Source: Streptomyces sp. NRRL WC-3605 (lineage in GTDB: Bacteria > Actinomycetota > Actinomycetes > Streptomycetales > Streptomycetaceae). Taken from it: a stretch of 64,000 nucleotides of DNA. Both the position numbers and the translations under genes were made by a program. This document shows positions 1 to 10,509 of the stretch, in pieces (positions within the stretch are counted from its first letter, which is position 1; each line of letters opens with the position of its first letter). The notes beneath the pieces were generated by a model that was not told the origin of the DNA, searched no databases, and saw only the letters and a list, made by a program, of their open reading frames with translations. The stretch lies in NCBI RefSeq assembly GCF_001509795.1, contig NZ_LLZN01000048.1, positions 48,543 through 112,542 on the forward strand, given 5' to 3'.

Positions 1-2502
1 CTCGCCGGCCCGCTCCCGCTCGGCGTAGGCGTCGGTGCGGACCCGGTCCGCCTCCTCCTCGGCCTCCCGGCGCGTGCGCTCCGCCGCGTGCTCGGCGGCG
101 CTGCGCAGCCCGGTGATCTCCTCCTGGGCCTGCTCGTGCAACCCGGTCACGGAGTCGCGGACCTGCTGGGCGTGCTGCTCGGCCGCCGACACCATCTCGG
201 TGGCGCGCCGGTCGGCCTCCGCGACCAGGCGCTCGGCCTCGGCCTGCGCCTCCTCGACGCGGTTGCGGGCGGACGCCAGCAGCTCCTCGCTCTGCTCGCG
301 GGCCCGCTCACGCTCCTGGTCGGCCTCCTGGCGCGCCGAGCCGAGCAGCTCCTCGGCCTCGCGCCGCCGGCGGCCGGCCTCCTCCTGGGCGGCGGCCAGC
401 GTCTCCGACGCCTCCGTGGCCAGCCGCTCGGCGGCGGCCTGCGCCTCGGCGCGCACCCGGTCGGCGCTCTCCTGGGCCTCCGACTTCAGCCGCTCCGCCT
501 CGGCCGCGGCCTCCGACCGCAGCCGTACGGCGACGGCCTCGCCCTCGGCGCGGGACGAGGCCGCGTCCGACGCGGCCTCGGTGCGCAGCCGGTCGGCGTC
601 CTCCTCGGCCTGCTGCTGGAGCGTACGGATCCGCTCGGCGGCCTCGGTACGCAGCCGGTCGGTCTCCTCGGCGGCCTCCCGGCGGATGCGGGCGGCCTCC
701 TCGCGGGCGTCGGTGAGGGCCTCCTCGGCCGCCGCGAGCCGCTGCTCGGCCTCGGTGTGAAGGCGCGTCAGCTCCTCGGCGGCCTCCTCGCGGCGCGCCT
801 CGACCCCGCGCTCGGTCTCCTCGCGCAGCTCCTGGGCGGCCCGCTCGGCGTCGGCCTTGATGCCCTCGGCCTGCTCGACGACCTCCTCGCGGTGCCGCTC
901 GGCCTCCTGCCGGGTGCGCTGCAGCGTCTCCTCGGCCTGCCGGCGCAGCGTGGTCGCCCGCTCGATGGCCTCGGTGCGGACCTTCTCGCTGTCCGTCGTG
1001 GCCTTCTGGCGCAGCTCGTCCGCGTCCTGCCTGGCCTTCGACAGCAGCTCCTCGGCGGTCTTCGCGGCCTCCTCGATCTGCTGGACGGCCTCCTTGCGGG
1101 CCTCCGCGCGGATCTTCTCGCCCTCGGCGACGGCCTCCGAGCGCAACTGCTCGGCCTCGCCGCGCAGCCGGCGGGCCTCCTCCTGGAGCTCGACCGTCTT
1201 GGCCCGGTACTCCTTGGTGTCGTCCTTCGCCGCGCCCTTGAGCTGCTCGGCGATGTCGTGCGCCTCCGCGCGCAGCCGGTCCGCCTCGGCCTCGGCCTCC
1301 CGGCGGATCCGCTCGGCCTCCTCGACGGCGGCCTTGGTGGTGCTCTGCGCCTCCTGCTGCGCCTTGTTGAGCACGTCCTCGGCGGTCTTGGCGGCCTTGG
1401 AGAGCTGGGTCGCGCTCTCCTCGGCGGTGAGCGTGCGCGCCTTCTCGGCGGCCTCGGCGAGGACCTTCTCGGCCTCCGCGCGGGCGTCGGCGATGACCTG
1501 CTCGGCGTCGGCCTTGGTGTTCTCGGCCTCCTTGGTGGCCTCCTCGACCAGCCGGGCGACCTGCTCCTTGGCCGTGCGCATCCGCTGCTCGTTGGCCGAC
1601 TCGGCCCCGGCCAGCGTCTTCTCGGCGGCCGCCTTGGCCTCGGTGACCAGCTTCTCGGCCTCGGACTGCGCCTTGCGCAGCGCCTCCTCGGCCTCGGTCA
1701 TACGCTGCTCGGCGGCCCGGCTGAGCTCGGTGGCCTGGCGGCGGGCCGCGTCCGACTCGCTGACCGTGGAGCTGCGCAGCTGCTCGGCGTGGTCGGTGGC
1801 CTCCTGGGCCTGGGTGGAGGCGGCGTTCAGCAGGCGCTCGGCGTCGGTGCGCGCGCGGCGCAGGATCTGCTCCGCCTCGGTGCGCGCCTCCTCGGCGGCG
1901 TCCGTCAGCCGGCGGCGGGCCTCGCCGGCCAGCCGCTCGGCCTCGGCGCGCGCGGTCGACAGGGCCTGCTCGGCCTCGGCGCGCGACTCGTCCAGCAGGC
2001 GCCGGGCCTGCTGCTCGGTGCGGGCGCGCAGCTGCTCCGCCCACGCCACGTTCTCGTTGACGTGCGACTCGACGGTCTGCCGGCGCTCCGCCAGCTCCTG
2101 GTCCAGCTGCTGGCGGCGGGTGACCGCCTCCTGGTGCAGCTCGGCCTGGAGCCGGGCGGCCTGCTCGGCGTGCTCCTGGAGGATGCGCTGCGTCTGCGCG
2201 CGGGCCTGGCTCAGCTCCCGCTCGGCCTCCTGGCGCAGCTGGTCCGCCTGCACCTGGGCGTTGCGCAGCAACTGCTCGGCCTGGTAGCCGATGTCACCGC
2301 CGTCGAAGGCGGGCCGGGACATGATGGTGCGGCGCGCCTCGTGAAGCTTGGCGCGCAGCACCTCGACCTGGTAGCCGAGGTCCTCGGCGTGCTGGATCGC
2401 CTTCTCCCGCTCGGTCTTCAGCCGATCCATCTCGGCCTCGAACCGAGAGAGGTGGTCGACGTCAGCCGCCGGCTCTCGCTCCTGGCGTTCGTAGCCCCGC
2501 AC
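1..2502 (-). CDS. scy: Scy-like polarisome scaffold protein, partial (3' end cut by window edge)
   Basis: The frame stays open from a GTG at 2502 to base 1, giving 834 codons without a stop; the C-terminus lies outside the window. After a short head (VRGYERQEREPAADVDHLSRF) the protein is almost entirely coiled coil, with repeating Ala/Glu/Arg-rich heptads and hendecads such as EAERLRAEA. I recall Scy of S. coelicolor as about 1,300 residues with a very similar beginning; it organises the tip-focus of growing hyphae with DivIVA and FilP. The GTG is preferred over the ATG at 2430 because the 24 extra residues match the remembered Scy N-terminus. The opposite strand is also open over this stretch, an artefact of codon bias. 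Identity is confident, extent only partial. Confidence 0.85.
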   Translation of the reverse strand, partial: MRGYERQEREPAADVDHLSRFEAEMDRLKTEREKAIQHAEDLGYQVEVLRAKLHEARRTIMSRPAFDGGDIGYQAEQLLRNAQVQADQLRQEAERELSQARAQTQRILQEHAEQAARLQAELHQEAVTRRQQLDQELAERRQTVESHVNENVAWAEQLRARTEQQARRLLDESRAEAEQALSTARAEAERLAGEARRRLTDAAEEARTEAEQILRRARTDAERLLNAASTQAQEATDHAEQLRSSTVSESDAARRQATELSRAAEQRMTEAEEALRKAQSEAEKLVTEAKAAAEKTLAGAESANEQRMRTAKEQVARLVEEATKEAENTKADAEQVIADARAEAEKVLAEAAEKARTLTAEESATQLSKAAKTAEDVLNKAQQEAQSTTKAAVEEAERIRREAEAEADRLRAEAHDIAEQLKGAAKDDTKEYRAKTVELQEEARRLRGEAEQLRSEAVAEGEKIRAEARKEAVQQIEEAAKTAEELLSKARQDADELRQKATTDSEKVRTEAIERATTLRRQAEETLQRTRQEAERHREEVVEQAEGIKADAERAAQELREETERGVEARREEAAEELTRLHTEAEQRLAAAEEALTDAREEAARIRREAAEETDRLRTEAAERIRTLQQQAEEDADRLRTEAASDAASSRAEGEAVAVRLRSEAAAEAERLKSEAQESADRVRAEAQAAAERLATEASETLAAAQEEAGRRRREAEELLGSARQEADQERERAREQSEELLASARNRVEEAQAEAERLVAEADRRATEMVSAAEQHAQQVRDSVTGLHEQAQEEITGLRSAAEHAAERTRREAEEEADRVRTDAYAERERAGE

Positions 2503-2687
2503 TGCGCGGTCCCATCCGTCCCCTGGTCGCATCCCTGGCCATACGAGCTCCGTCCGTCCGAACGGACGGTGCCCCCGGGGAATGGTGTCAGATCAACGGC
2601 GGAGCATGGGCTGCTGCCCCGACGCTCGCCCCCCGAAACCCGGACCCCGGCATGCGGTCACCTCGGTTCAGAGAGCGACCGCCCCCA

Positions 2688-2716
2688 ACCCTACCGGCCC
2701 CTATGTACGAGGGTCA
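2688..2716 (-). promoter_or_regulatory. Candidate promoter for scy
   Basis: Reading leftwards, TGACCC (2716-2711) and TAGGGT (2693-2688) are separated by 17 bp and resemble -35 and -10 boxes of a housekeeping sigma factor. Transcription would start about 180 nt before the scy GTG, leaving a long untranslated leader. The -35 box overlaps the stop codon of the upstream epimerase gene. Sequence match only. Confidence 0.4.
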
Positions 2717-3154
2717 GTGCTCAGGTGACTCAACAGGCGCCGAAGTGACCAGTTCTGTCAGAACTCCGTGGCAATCCTTCGGGTGCAGGAACGTGATGCG
2801 TGACCCCATGGAGCCGATCCGCGGCTCTTCGTACAGGACGCGCACGCCCTTGTCCTTGATCGCGGCGGCGTCGCCGTCCACGTCGGCGGTGCCGAAGGCG
2901 ATGTGGTGGACGCCCTCGCCGTTCTTGTCGAGCCACTTCGCCACGGTGGAGTCCGGGCGGGTCGGCTCGAGAAGCTGCAGGTAGGAGGCGCCGCCGTCGG
3001 AGGTTTCGTTGATCTTGAGCATGGCCTCGCGGACGCCCTGCTCCTCGTTGACCTCGGAGTGGAAGACCTCGAAGCCGTACGTGGCCCGGTAGAACTCGAC
3101 TGTCTTGTCGAGATCGAAGCAGGCGATTCCGATGTGGTCGATTCGCGTCAGCAT
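2714..3154 (-). CDS. mce: Methylmalonyl-CoA epimerase
   Basis: This 146-residue protein is a two-module vicinal-oxygen-chelate (glyoxalase-fold) enzyme of normal family length. It interconverts (2R)- and (2S)-methylmalonyl-CoA so that the B12-dependent mutase can act. Metal-site residues are recognisable: His7 in RIDHIGIA, His in GVHHIAFGT, and Glu in VLTELV near the C-terminus. It is divergent from the thiolase and meaB genes, in keeping with a shared role in acyl-CoA and propionyl-CoA metabolism. It sits just upstream of scy in the same direction. The assignment rests on motif pattern and context. Confidence 0.9.
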   Translation of the reverse strand: MLTRIDHIGIACFDLDKTVEFYRATYGFEVFHSEVNEEQGVREAMLKINETSDGGASYLQLLEPTRPDSTVAKWLDKNGEGVHHIAFGTADVDGDAAAIKDKGVRVLYEEPRIGSMGSRITFLHPKDCHGVLTELVTSAPVESPEH

Positions 3155-3302
3155 GGATTCAGTGGAGCGCTCACGGGGTGGTTACGCAACGTGCGCGCGA
3201 TCACACCGACGGCCCGGTGACGGCACGGAGTGCCACTCAGTACATTCGAAGTAAACCCTCGTTCACTCCTCGGCTGTGCAGGCTGGAAGGGGATCTCACC
3301 TC

Positions 3303-4505
3303 ATGTCTTCTGCAAACGGCACGACGTCCGTCATCGTCGCGGGTGCCCGCACCCCGATGGGACGGCTGCTGGGCTCGCTGAAGTCGTTCTCCGGAGCCGA
3401 CCTCGGCGGCTTCGCGATCAAGGCCGCCCTCGACCGTGCGGGGATCGGCGGCGACCAGGTCCAGTACGTGATCATGGGCCAGGTGCTCCAGGCCGGGGCA
3501 GGGCAGATCCCGGCGCGCCAGGCCGCGGTCAAGGCCGGCATCCCCATGAACGTCCCCGCGCTCACCATCAACAAGGTGTGCCTCTCCGGCCTCGACGCCA
3601 TCGCCCTCGCGGACCAGCTGATCCGCGCCGGCGAGTTCGACGTGGTCGTCGCCGGTGGCCAGGAGTCCATGACCAACGCGCCCCACCTGCTGCCCAAGTC
3701 CCGAGAGGGCTACAAGTACGGCGCGGTGCAGGTGCTCGACGCGATGGCGCACGACGGCCTGACCGACTCCTTCGAGAACATCGCCATGGGCGAGTCCACG
3801 GAGAAGCACAACACCCGCCTCGGCATCGCCCGCCCCGAGCAGGACGAGATCGCCGCCCTGTCCCACCAGCGCGCCGCCGCCGCCCAGAAGAACGGCGTCT
3901 TCGAGGCCGAGATCACCCCGGTCGAGATCCCGCAGCGCAAGGGCGACCCGGTCCTGTTCAGCAAGGACGAGGGCATCCGCGGCGACACCACCGCCGAGTC
4001 GCTGGGCAGGCTGCGCCCGGCGTTCGCCAAGGACGGCACGATCACGGCCGGCTCCAGCTCGCAGATCTCCGACGGCGCCGCCGCGGTCGTCGTCATGAGC
4101 AAGGCCAAGGCCCAGGAGCTCGGCCTGGACTGGATCGCCGAGATCGGCGCGCACGGCAATGTCGCGGGCCCCGACAACTCGCTGCAGTCCCAGCCGTCGA
4201 ACGCCATCCTCCACGCCCTGAAGAAGGAGGGCCTGGAGGTCTCCGACCTCGACCTCATCGAGATCAACGAGGCCTTCGCCGCCGTCGCGGTGCAGTCAAT
4301 GAAGGACCTCGGCGTGTCATCGGAAAAGGTGAACGTCAACGGTGGTGCCATCGCCCTGGGCCACCCGATCGGCATGTCCGGCGCCCGTCTCGTGCTGCAC
4401 CTCGCCCTGGAGCTGAAGCGGCGGGGCGGCGGCGTCGGCGCGGCCGCGCTGTGCGGTGGCGGCGGTCAGGGTGACGCGCTCATCGTGCGGGTACCGAAGG
4501 CCTGA
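3303..4505 (+). CDS. Acetyl-CoA acetyltransferase (thiolase)
   Basis: The 400-residue product is a full-length type II thiolase that condenses or cleaves acetoacetyl-CoA. The nucleophile is Cys93 in [11 protein letters not shown]. The catalytic His lies in [12 protein letters not shown], and the second Cys is in [11 protein letters not shown] near the C-terminus. The ATG at 3303 is preferred over an upstream GTG at 3276 because a purine-rich GGAAGGGGA precedes it at useful spacing and thiolases normally begin with a few residues before [12 protein letters not shown]. It is divergent from mce and followed 50 bp later by meaB. Physiological direction (acetoacetyl-CoA formation or beta-oxidation) cannot be told from sequence. 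Confidence 0.9.
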   Translation: MSSANGTTSVIVAGARTPMGRLLGSLKSFSGADLGGFAIKAALDRAGIGGDQVQYVIMGQVLQAGAGQIPARQAAVKAGIPMNVPALTINKVCLSGLDAIALADQLIRAGEFDVVVAGGQESMTNAPHLLPKSREGYKYGAVQVLDAMAHDGLTDSFENIAMGESTEKHNTRLGIARPEQDEIAALSHQRAAAAQKNGVFEAEITPVEIPQRKGDPVLFSKDEGIRGDTTAESLGRLRPAFAKDGTITAGSSSQISDGAAAVVVMSKAKAQELGLDWIAEIGAHGNVAGPDNSLQSQPSNAILHALKKEGLEVSDLDLIEINEAFAAVAVQSMKDLGVSSEKVNVNGGAIALGHPIGMSGARLVLHLALELKRRGGGVGAAALCGGGGQGDALIVRVPKA

Positions 4506-4555
4506 CGTCCTTTCCGTGAGGACGCAGTAGCGAACGATCTGTGAACGGAGCTGTG

Positions 4556-5515
4556 ATGCAGGACGTCTCCACCCTGGTGGCCCAGGCCAGGGAAGGCCGG
4601 CCGCGGGCCGTGGCCCGGCTGATCTCCCTCGTGGAGGGGGCGTCCCCGCAGCTGCGGGAGGTCATGGCGGCCCTCGCGCCGCTCACCGGCAACGCCTACG
4701 TCGTCGGACTGACCGGCTCGCCCGGCGTGGGCAAGTCGACGTCCACCTCGGCGCTGGTGACGGCCTACCGCAAGCAGGGGAAGCGGGTCGGCGTCCTGGC
4801 CGTCGACCCGTCCTCGCCCTTCTCCGGAGGCGCCCTGCTCGGCGACCGGGTCCGGATGTCGGACCACGCCTCCGACCCCGGCGTCTACATCCGGTCCATG
4901 GCGACCCGCGGGCATCTGGGCGGCCTCGCCTGGGCCGCCCCGCAGGCCATTCGCGTCCTGGACGCGGCCGGCTGCGACGTGATCCTGGTGGAGACCGTCG
5001 GCGTGGGCCAGTCGGAGGTCGAGATCGCCTCCCAGGCCGACACCTCCGTCGTCCTCCTCGCCCCCGGCATGGGCGACGGCATCCAGGCCGCCAAGGCGGG
5101 CATCCTGGAGATCGGCGACGTCTACGTCGTCAACAAGGCCGACCGCGACGGCGCCGACGCCACCGCCCGCGAGCTCAACCACATGCTCGGCCTCGGCGAG
5201 TCCCGCGGCCCCGGCGACTGGCGGCCGCCCATCGTCAAGACCGTCGCGGCCCGCCGCGAAGGCGTCGACGAGGTCGTGGAGGCTCTGGAGAAGCACCGGG
5301 CCTGGATGGAGGAGCGCGGCGTCCTGGCCGAGCGCCGGCGCGCCCGCGCCGCCCGCGAGGTCGAGACCATCGCCGTCACCGCGCTGCGCGAACGCATCGC
5401 CGACCTGCACGGCGACCGCCGCCTCGGCGCCCTCGCGGAGCGCATCACCGCCGGCGAACTCGACCCCTACCGGGCGGCCGACGAACTCGTCGCGGGCCTG
5501 ACCCGCACCACCTGA
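4556..5515 (+). CDS. meaB: MeaB-family GTPase, chaperone of B12-dependent acyl-CoA mutases
   Basis: This 319-residue P-loop GTPase belongs to the MeaB/ArgK family, which loads and protects adenosylcobalamin-dependent mutases such as methylmalonyl-CoA or isobutyryl-CoA mutase. The Walker A motif is GLTGSPGVGKST near residue 53. Further landmarks are VDPSSPFSGGALLGDR, the switch motif ETVGVGQSE, and the base-recognition motif VNKAD. I place the start at ATG 4556, which has GGAG upstream, rather than GTG 4541. The gene follows the thiolase in the same direction, and icmA, a likely client, is 19 kb away. Identification is firm from the motif set. Confidence 0.9.
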   Translation: MQDVSTLVAQAREGRPRAVARLISLVEGASPQLREVMAALAPLTGNAYVVGLTGSPGVGKSTSTSALVTAYRKQGKRVGVLAVDPSSPFSGGALLGDRVRMSDHASDPGVYIRSMATRGHLGGLAWAAPQAIRVLDAAGCDVILVETVGVGQSEVEIASQADTSVVLLAPGMGDGIQAAKAGILEIGDVYVVNKADRDGADATARELNHMLGLGESRGPGDWRPPIVKTVAARREGVDEVVEALEKHRAWMEERGVLAERRRARAAREVETIAVTALRERIADLHGDRRLGALAERITAGELDPYRAADELVAGLTRTT

Positions 5516-5542
5516 GGGCTGTCCGCCCCGCACGGGCGCTGC

Positions 5543-5628
5543 TACCTTGATCGGCATGTTCCTCTCCTTGGCGTAGGCGCACACCGGGCCGCGGTCCGAG
5601 CCCCCGGGCTCCCGCGGCTCCCCGGTGT
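5543..5628 (+). promoter_or_regulatory. Candidate attenuator leader of the MFS gene: promoter box, 6-codon uORF, long hairpin
   Basis: A -10-like TACCTT (5543-5548) lies just before ATG 5556, so a transcript could begin at that ATG. The ATG opens a tiny frame, Met-Phe-Leu-Ser-Leu-Ala-stop (5556-5576). Four bases later a 48-nt inverted repeat begins: ACACCGGG and CCGCGG (5581-5594) pair with CCGCGG (5612-5617) and CCCGGTGT (5621-5628), with GAGCCC/GGGCTC inside. The MFS gene starts 32 nt after the hairpin. Short uORF plus hairpin is the layout of ribosome-mediated attenuation known for some Streptomyces resistance genes. There is no clear U-tract, so the mechanism is inferred. Confidence 0.45.
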
Positions 5629-5660
5629 CCCCTTCCTCCACGCCACCGCGAGGACCCGCC

Positions 5661-6884
5661 ATGCCTGCCTCCTACGCGCACGTGCTGCGCCTGCCCCATG
5701 CCCGCACGACCTTCGCCGCCGCCCTGCTGGGCCGGCTCTCGTACGGGATCGTGCCGTTGTCCGTGATGCTCGCCGTGACCCGGGCCCACGGGTCCTACAC
5801 GGTGGCCGGCGCCGTGATGGCGCTGTTCTCCGCGACCAGCGTCTTCCTGTCGCCCGCCCGGGCCGCCCTGATCGACCGGCTCGGGGCGCGCCGGGCGCTC
5901 GTGCCGATGACCGCCGCCTACGCCGGACTGCTCGGGCTGCTGACGGCCCTCGTCCGGCCGCCGGACGCCGCTTCACCGATGGTCCTGGGCGCCGTGGCCG
6001 CGACCGCGGGCACCTGCACCCCGCCGCTCGGCCCGGCCATGCGGGCCGTGTGGAGCAGGATCGCCCCCGACCCGGACCTGCTGCGGCGCGCCTACAGCCT
6101 GGACGCCGTCGCCGAGGAACTGCTGTTCGTCTCGGGCCCGTTGCTGGTCGGCGCCCTCGTGGCGATCGCCTCTCCGGCCGCCGGCATCGCCGCCGGGGCG
6201 GTGCTGATCACGGCCGGAGCGGCCGGCTTCGTGATGTCCCCCGTGGTGCGTGCGGTACGGCCCGAGCCCGCGGCGGCCGCCCACCGCGACGGCGCCCGCG
6301 GCCGGGTCCTGAGGGCGATCCGGCGGCCGGTGCTGGCCGCGCTCGGTGTGGGGCTCGCGCTGGGCGCCGCCGACCTGCTCGTCGTCGCGTTCGCCGAGGA
6401 GCACGGCCCGGGCGGCGCCGGCGCGGCCTGGCCGCTGGCCGCCCTGTCCGCCGGGAGCGCCGTCGGCGGGCTGCTCCACGGGGCGGTGTCCTGGCGCACC
6501 CCGGCGGGCGTACGGCTGCCGCTGCTGACGGCCGGGCTCGGGCTCGCCGTGCTCCTCGCGGGCCTGGCGACCGGACTCGGCACGCTCACGGCGGTGATGG
6601 CGGCCGCCGGGTTCTTCGTGTCGCCCGCCCTCACCACGGCCTACCTCCTCGCCGACGAGTCGGCGCCCTCCGGCGCCCGGGTGCGGGCGGGCGCCTGGGT
6701 CAACACCGCGGTCAACGCGGGGAGTACGGCCGGTACGGCGGCCGCCGGGGTGCTGGCCGGGCTGCTCCCGACGGGCTGGTGCCTGGCGGCGGCCGGCGCG
6801 GCGACGCTGGTGGTGGCGGGGACGGCGGTGAGGGGCGCCACCCGGCGTGGCGCCCCTCGGCCCGTGGGGACGGGGATCGTGTGA
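5661..6884 (+). CDS. Major facilitator superfamily transporter
   Basis: The 407-residue protein is strongly hydrophobic with about twelve predicted membrane helices. A central more polar loop near residues 198-215 divides the two halves. The segment RAALIDRLGARRALVP after helix 2 resembles the MFS motif A loop (DrlGrR). It looks like a small-molecule exporter, but the substrate cannot be assigned. The ATG at 5661 is chosen because the mature N-terminus (MPASYAHVLRLPHARTTF) fits MFS proteins better than the GTG at 5625, which lies inside the leader hairpin. It is preceded by the leader element described separately and is convergent with the PepSY gene. Confidence 0.8.
   Translation: MPASYAHVLRLPHARTTFAAALLGRLSYGIVPLSVMLAVTRAHGSYTVAGAVMALFSATSVFLSPARAALIDRLGARRALVPMTAAYAGLLGLLTALVRPPDAASPMVLGAVAATAGTCTPPLGPAMRAVWSRIAPDPDLLRRAYSLDAVAEELLFVSGPLLVGALVAIASPAAGIAAGAVLITAGAAGFVMSPVVRAVRPEPAAAAHRDGARGRVLRAIRRPVLAALGVGLALGAADLLVVAFAEEHGPGGAGAAWPLAALSAGSAVGGLLHGAVSWRTPAGVRLPLLTAGLGLAVLLAGLATGLGTLTAVMAAAGFFVSPALTTAYLLADESAPSGARVRAGAWVNTAVNAGSTAGTAAAGVLAGLLPTGWCLAAAGAATLVVAGTAVRGATRRGAPRPVGTGIV
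6830..6858 (+). terminator. Hairpin at the 3' end of the MFS gene
   Basis: GAGGGGCGCCAC (6830-6841) and GTGGCGCCCCTC (6847-6858) form a perfect 12-bp stem with a 5-nt loop. It lies inside the last codons of the transporter, before the convergent PepSY gene. There is no U-tract, as is common for Streptomyces terminators. Confidence 0.5.
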
Positions 6885-6897
6885 CGACGCCCTGACG

Positions 6898-7596
6898 TCA
6901 GTCGTCGTCGCGGTCGTCGCGGTCGTCGTCGTGGTGCGGGGTCACCGCGCCGCTCTTCAGGCCGACGTTCCACTCGCCCTTGGTGGTCTCGGCCTTCCAG
7001 ACGGCCGGGCCGTCGTCGTCGAGGTCGATCTCCACGACGACACCCTTGGCGGCCGCCGCCTCGGCGGCCTCGCGGGCGTCGACCGACGCGCCCTTCAGCG
7101 CGGCGAGGTCCGCGCGGCCCTCGTGGTCGTCATCGTCGTCGCGCCGGTCGCTCAGCACCTTGCCGTCGCCCGCGGAGACCCGCACGTCGTGCTCGGTGCC
7201 GTCGCCCTCGACGACGGTGACCTCCCAGACCCGCGAGCCGTCGTCGTCCAGTTCGGCGGAGACGGCCGTGCCCGGGGTCCGCTCCAGCGCCGCCGCGATG
7301 GCGTCGGCGGCGGTGACGCCGGTGCGGCCGGCCTGCGAGCGGGCCTCGTCGCGGTCGTCGCGGTCGTCGTCGCGGCCGCCCTGGTCGTCGTCCCGGCCGC
7401 CCCGGTCGTCGTCCCGGCTGTCGCGGCGGTCGCCGTCGTCGTCGTCCTTCTGCGTGTCGTCGCGGTCGCCGGCGACCCGGACGTCCGACTGCCGCGGCGA
7501 CGCGCCGTCGTCACCGCTGCCCGCGTAGGCCGCGACCGTGCCGCCGCCGATCAGGGCCGCGGCCGCGACGGTGGCGAGGACGAGGTTGCGCTTCAT
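6898..7596 (-). CDS. Secreted or membrane-anchored PepSY-domain protein with Asp/Arg-rich linker
   Basis: The 232-residue protein starts at ATG 7596, behind a strong GGGAGGA ribosome site. Residues 1-25 are a signal or anchor sequence (MKRNLVLATVAAAALIGGGT). A linker at about residues 40-85 is extremely rich in Asp and Arg (RDDDRGGRDDDQ). Two PepSY-like modules follow, at about 90-150 and 155-210, each with the pattern AA..A....G..V...ELDDDG..W.V. The tail is again acidic (HHDDDRDDRDDD). The gene is divergent from a two-component system whose sensor also has an Asp-rich extracellular loop. PepSY domains often modulate secreted proteases or sensor kinases; a metal- or charge-sensing role is inference. 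Confidence 0.75.
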   Translation of the reverse strand: MKRNLVLATVAAAALIGGGTVAAYAGSGDDGASPRQSDVRVAGDRDDTQKDDDDGDRRDSRDDDRGGRDDDQGGRDDDRDDRDEARSQAGRTGVTAADAIAAALERTPGTAVSAELDDDGSRVWEVTVVEGDGTEHDVRVSAGDGKVLSDRRDDDDDHEGRADLAALKGASVDAREAAEAAAAKGVVVEIDLDDDGPAVWKAETTKGEWNVGLKSGAVTPHHDDDRDDRDDD

Positions 7597-7679
7597 GGGG
7601 TTCCTCCCGTTTCCTGCCGAACATTCCGGCTCGTGCCTTTCGACGTGACCCAATGTGCCCGGCCGATGCTGAGAGGAAG

Positions 7680-7705
7680 CTGAAGGACCCTGAAGACGTC
7701 TTCAG
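7680..7705. promoter_or_regulatory. Candidate response-regulator binding site between PepSY gene and two-component operon
   Basis: CTGAAG occurs at 7680-7685 and again at 7690-7695, a 10-bp direct repeat typical of OmpR-family sites. The second copy is also half of the perfect palindrome CTGAAGACGTCTTCAG (7690-7705). It lies in the 132-bp gap between the divergent PepSY and regulator genes, so the regulator could control both. Confidence 0.4.
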
Positions 7706-7728
7706 GTGCGCTTTGCCAGGCTGTACGC

Positions 7729-8402
7729 ATGCGCCTGCTGATCGTGGAGGACGAAAGACGCCTGGCCCGGTCCCTCGCCCAGGGCCTGACCGCCGAGGGC
7801 TACGCCGTGGACGTCGTCCACGACGGCCTGGAGGGGCTGCACCTGGCCGGCGAGGGGACGTACGACCTGGTGATCCTCGACATCATGCTGCCCGGCATGA
7901 ACGGCTACCGGGTCTGCGCCGCCCTGCGCGCCGCCGGCCACGACGTGCCCGTCCTCATGCTCACCGCCAAGGACGGCGAGTACGACGAGGCCGAGGGCCT
8001 GGACACCGGCGCCGACGACTACCTCACCAAGCCGTTCTCGTACGTCGTCCTGGTCGCCCGCGTGAAGGCGCTGCTGCGGCGCGTCCGGCAGGGCGCGGGC
8101 GCCTCGCCGGTCCACGTCCTCGGCGACCTCCGGGTCGACACGGCCGCCCGCCGGGTCTTCCTCGGCGCCGACGAGGTGCCGCTGACCACGCGGGAGTTCT
8201 CGGTGCTGGAGACGCTCGTGACGCGGCCCGGCGAGGTGGTGTCAAAGTCCGAGATCCTGGAGCACGTCTGGGACTTCGCCTACGACGGCGACCCGAACAT
8301 CGTCGAGGTCTACGTCAGCGCGCTGCGGCGCAAACTGCGGCCGGAGCTCATCCGGACCGTCCGGGGCGCCGGGTACCGGCTCGAGCGGCAGGAGCCGACG
8401 CC

Positions 8403-8406
<4 letters not shown>
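7729..8406 (+). CDS. OmpR-family response regulator
   Basis: The 225-residue protein has a receiver domain (about residues 1-115) and a winged-helix DNA-binding domain (about 127-222). The acidic pocket is VEDE near residue 7, the phospho-acceptor is Asp51 in LVILDIMLPGMNGY, and the conserved Lys is in YLTKPFSY. The effector domain shows LTTREFSVLETL and VEVYVSALRRKL. It overlaps the downstream kinase by GTGA, indicating translational coupling. It resembles regulators of the CutR/CseB kind; the stimulus is unknown. The candidate binding site upstream suggests autoregulation and control of the divergent PepSY gene. Confidence 0.9.
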
Positions 8407-9887
<1,481 letters not shown>

Positions 9888-9888
9888 G

Positions 9889-9903
9889 GGGTGTCTGACA
9901 CCC
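9889..9903. terminator. Small palindrome between convergent kinase and MarR genes
   Basis: GGGTGTCTGACACCC immediately follows the kinase stop. It could fold into a 6-bp stem with a triloop. It is short and lacks a U-tract, so its terminator role is uncertain. Confidence 0.3.
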
Positions 9904-9927
9904 TCTGGGCGCGGGGCGCCGTCCGGA

Positions 9928-10404
9928 TCAGGGGCGCCCGCGCTGGCTGCGCAGGTGCTCGGCGATCGGCTTGAGGGCCTTGTCGAGCTCGGTCAGCGCC
10001 TCGGGGGAGAGGAGGTCGATGAAGTGCCTGCGCACGGACGCCACGTGATGCGGCGCGACCTTCTTCATCGTCTCCATGCCGTGCTCGGTGAGGACCGCGT
10101 AGAGGCCGCGCCGGTCGGATTCGCAGTTCTCGCGCCGGACCAGGTCGGCGTTCTCCATCCGGGTGATCTGGTGGGAGAGCCGGCTCTTGGACTGGAGGGT
10201 GGCCGACGCGAGGTCGCTCATCCGCATCCGTACGTCCTCCGACTCGGAGAGGTTCACCAGGATCTCGTAGTCGTTCATCGTCAGGCCGAACGGCTGGAGA
10301 TCCTTCTCGAGCTGGTACGTCAACAGCCTGTTGACCTCCAGGTGGGTGCGCCAGGCGCACTGCTCCGCATTGGTCAGCCAGCGGGTGGCCGTCTCGGTCT
10401 CCAT
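9928..10404 (-). CDS. absC: MarR-family regulator, AbsC-like
   Basis: The 158-residue protein has the MarR winged-helix layout. Landmarks are dimerisation helices at both ends, a recognition region near 60-90 (MSDLASATLQSKSRLSHQITRMENADLVRR) and a wing with CESDRRGLYAVLTEHG. Position and length match what I recall as AbsC (SCO5405), a zinc-linked regulator of antibiotic production in S. coelicolor. Cys16 and the His cluster APHHVASVRRHF could serve as metal ligands, as in the related zinc regulator AdcR. The symbol rests on recalled synteny and overall similarity, not on an alignment. The promoter side carries TAGACT about 9 nt before the ATG, so the mRNA may be nearly leaderless. Confidence 0.7.
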   Translation of the reverse strand: METETATRWLTNAEQCAWRTHLEVNRLLTYQLEKDLQPFGLTMNDYEILVNLSESEDVRMRMSDLASATLQSKSRLSHQITRMENADLVRRENCESDRRGLYAVLTEHGMETMKKVAPHHVASVRRHFIDLLSPEALTELDKALKPIAEHLRSQRGRP

Positions 10405-10509
10405 GAATGAAGTCTACCTAAAATGTTGAAAGGCGAACTAGTGAGGGGTGGCGTGTGACGTGTCACCCGTGTGCGCACACGTTCGATGTCACACTCCGCA
10501 GACTACCGC

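Noticed and set aside
88..2748. Very long open frame on the plus strand opposite scy.
   Set aside because: It is made of Leu/Gly/Arg-rich repeats arising from the third-position G/C bias of the coiled-coil gene on the other strand, and has no ribosome site or family resemblance.
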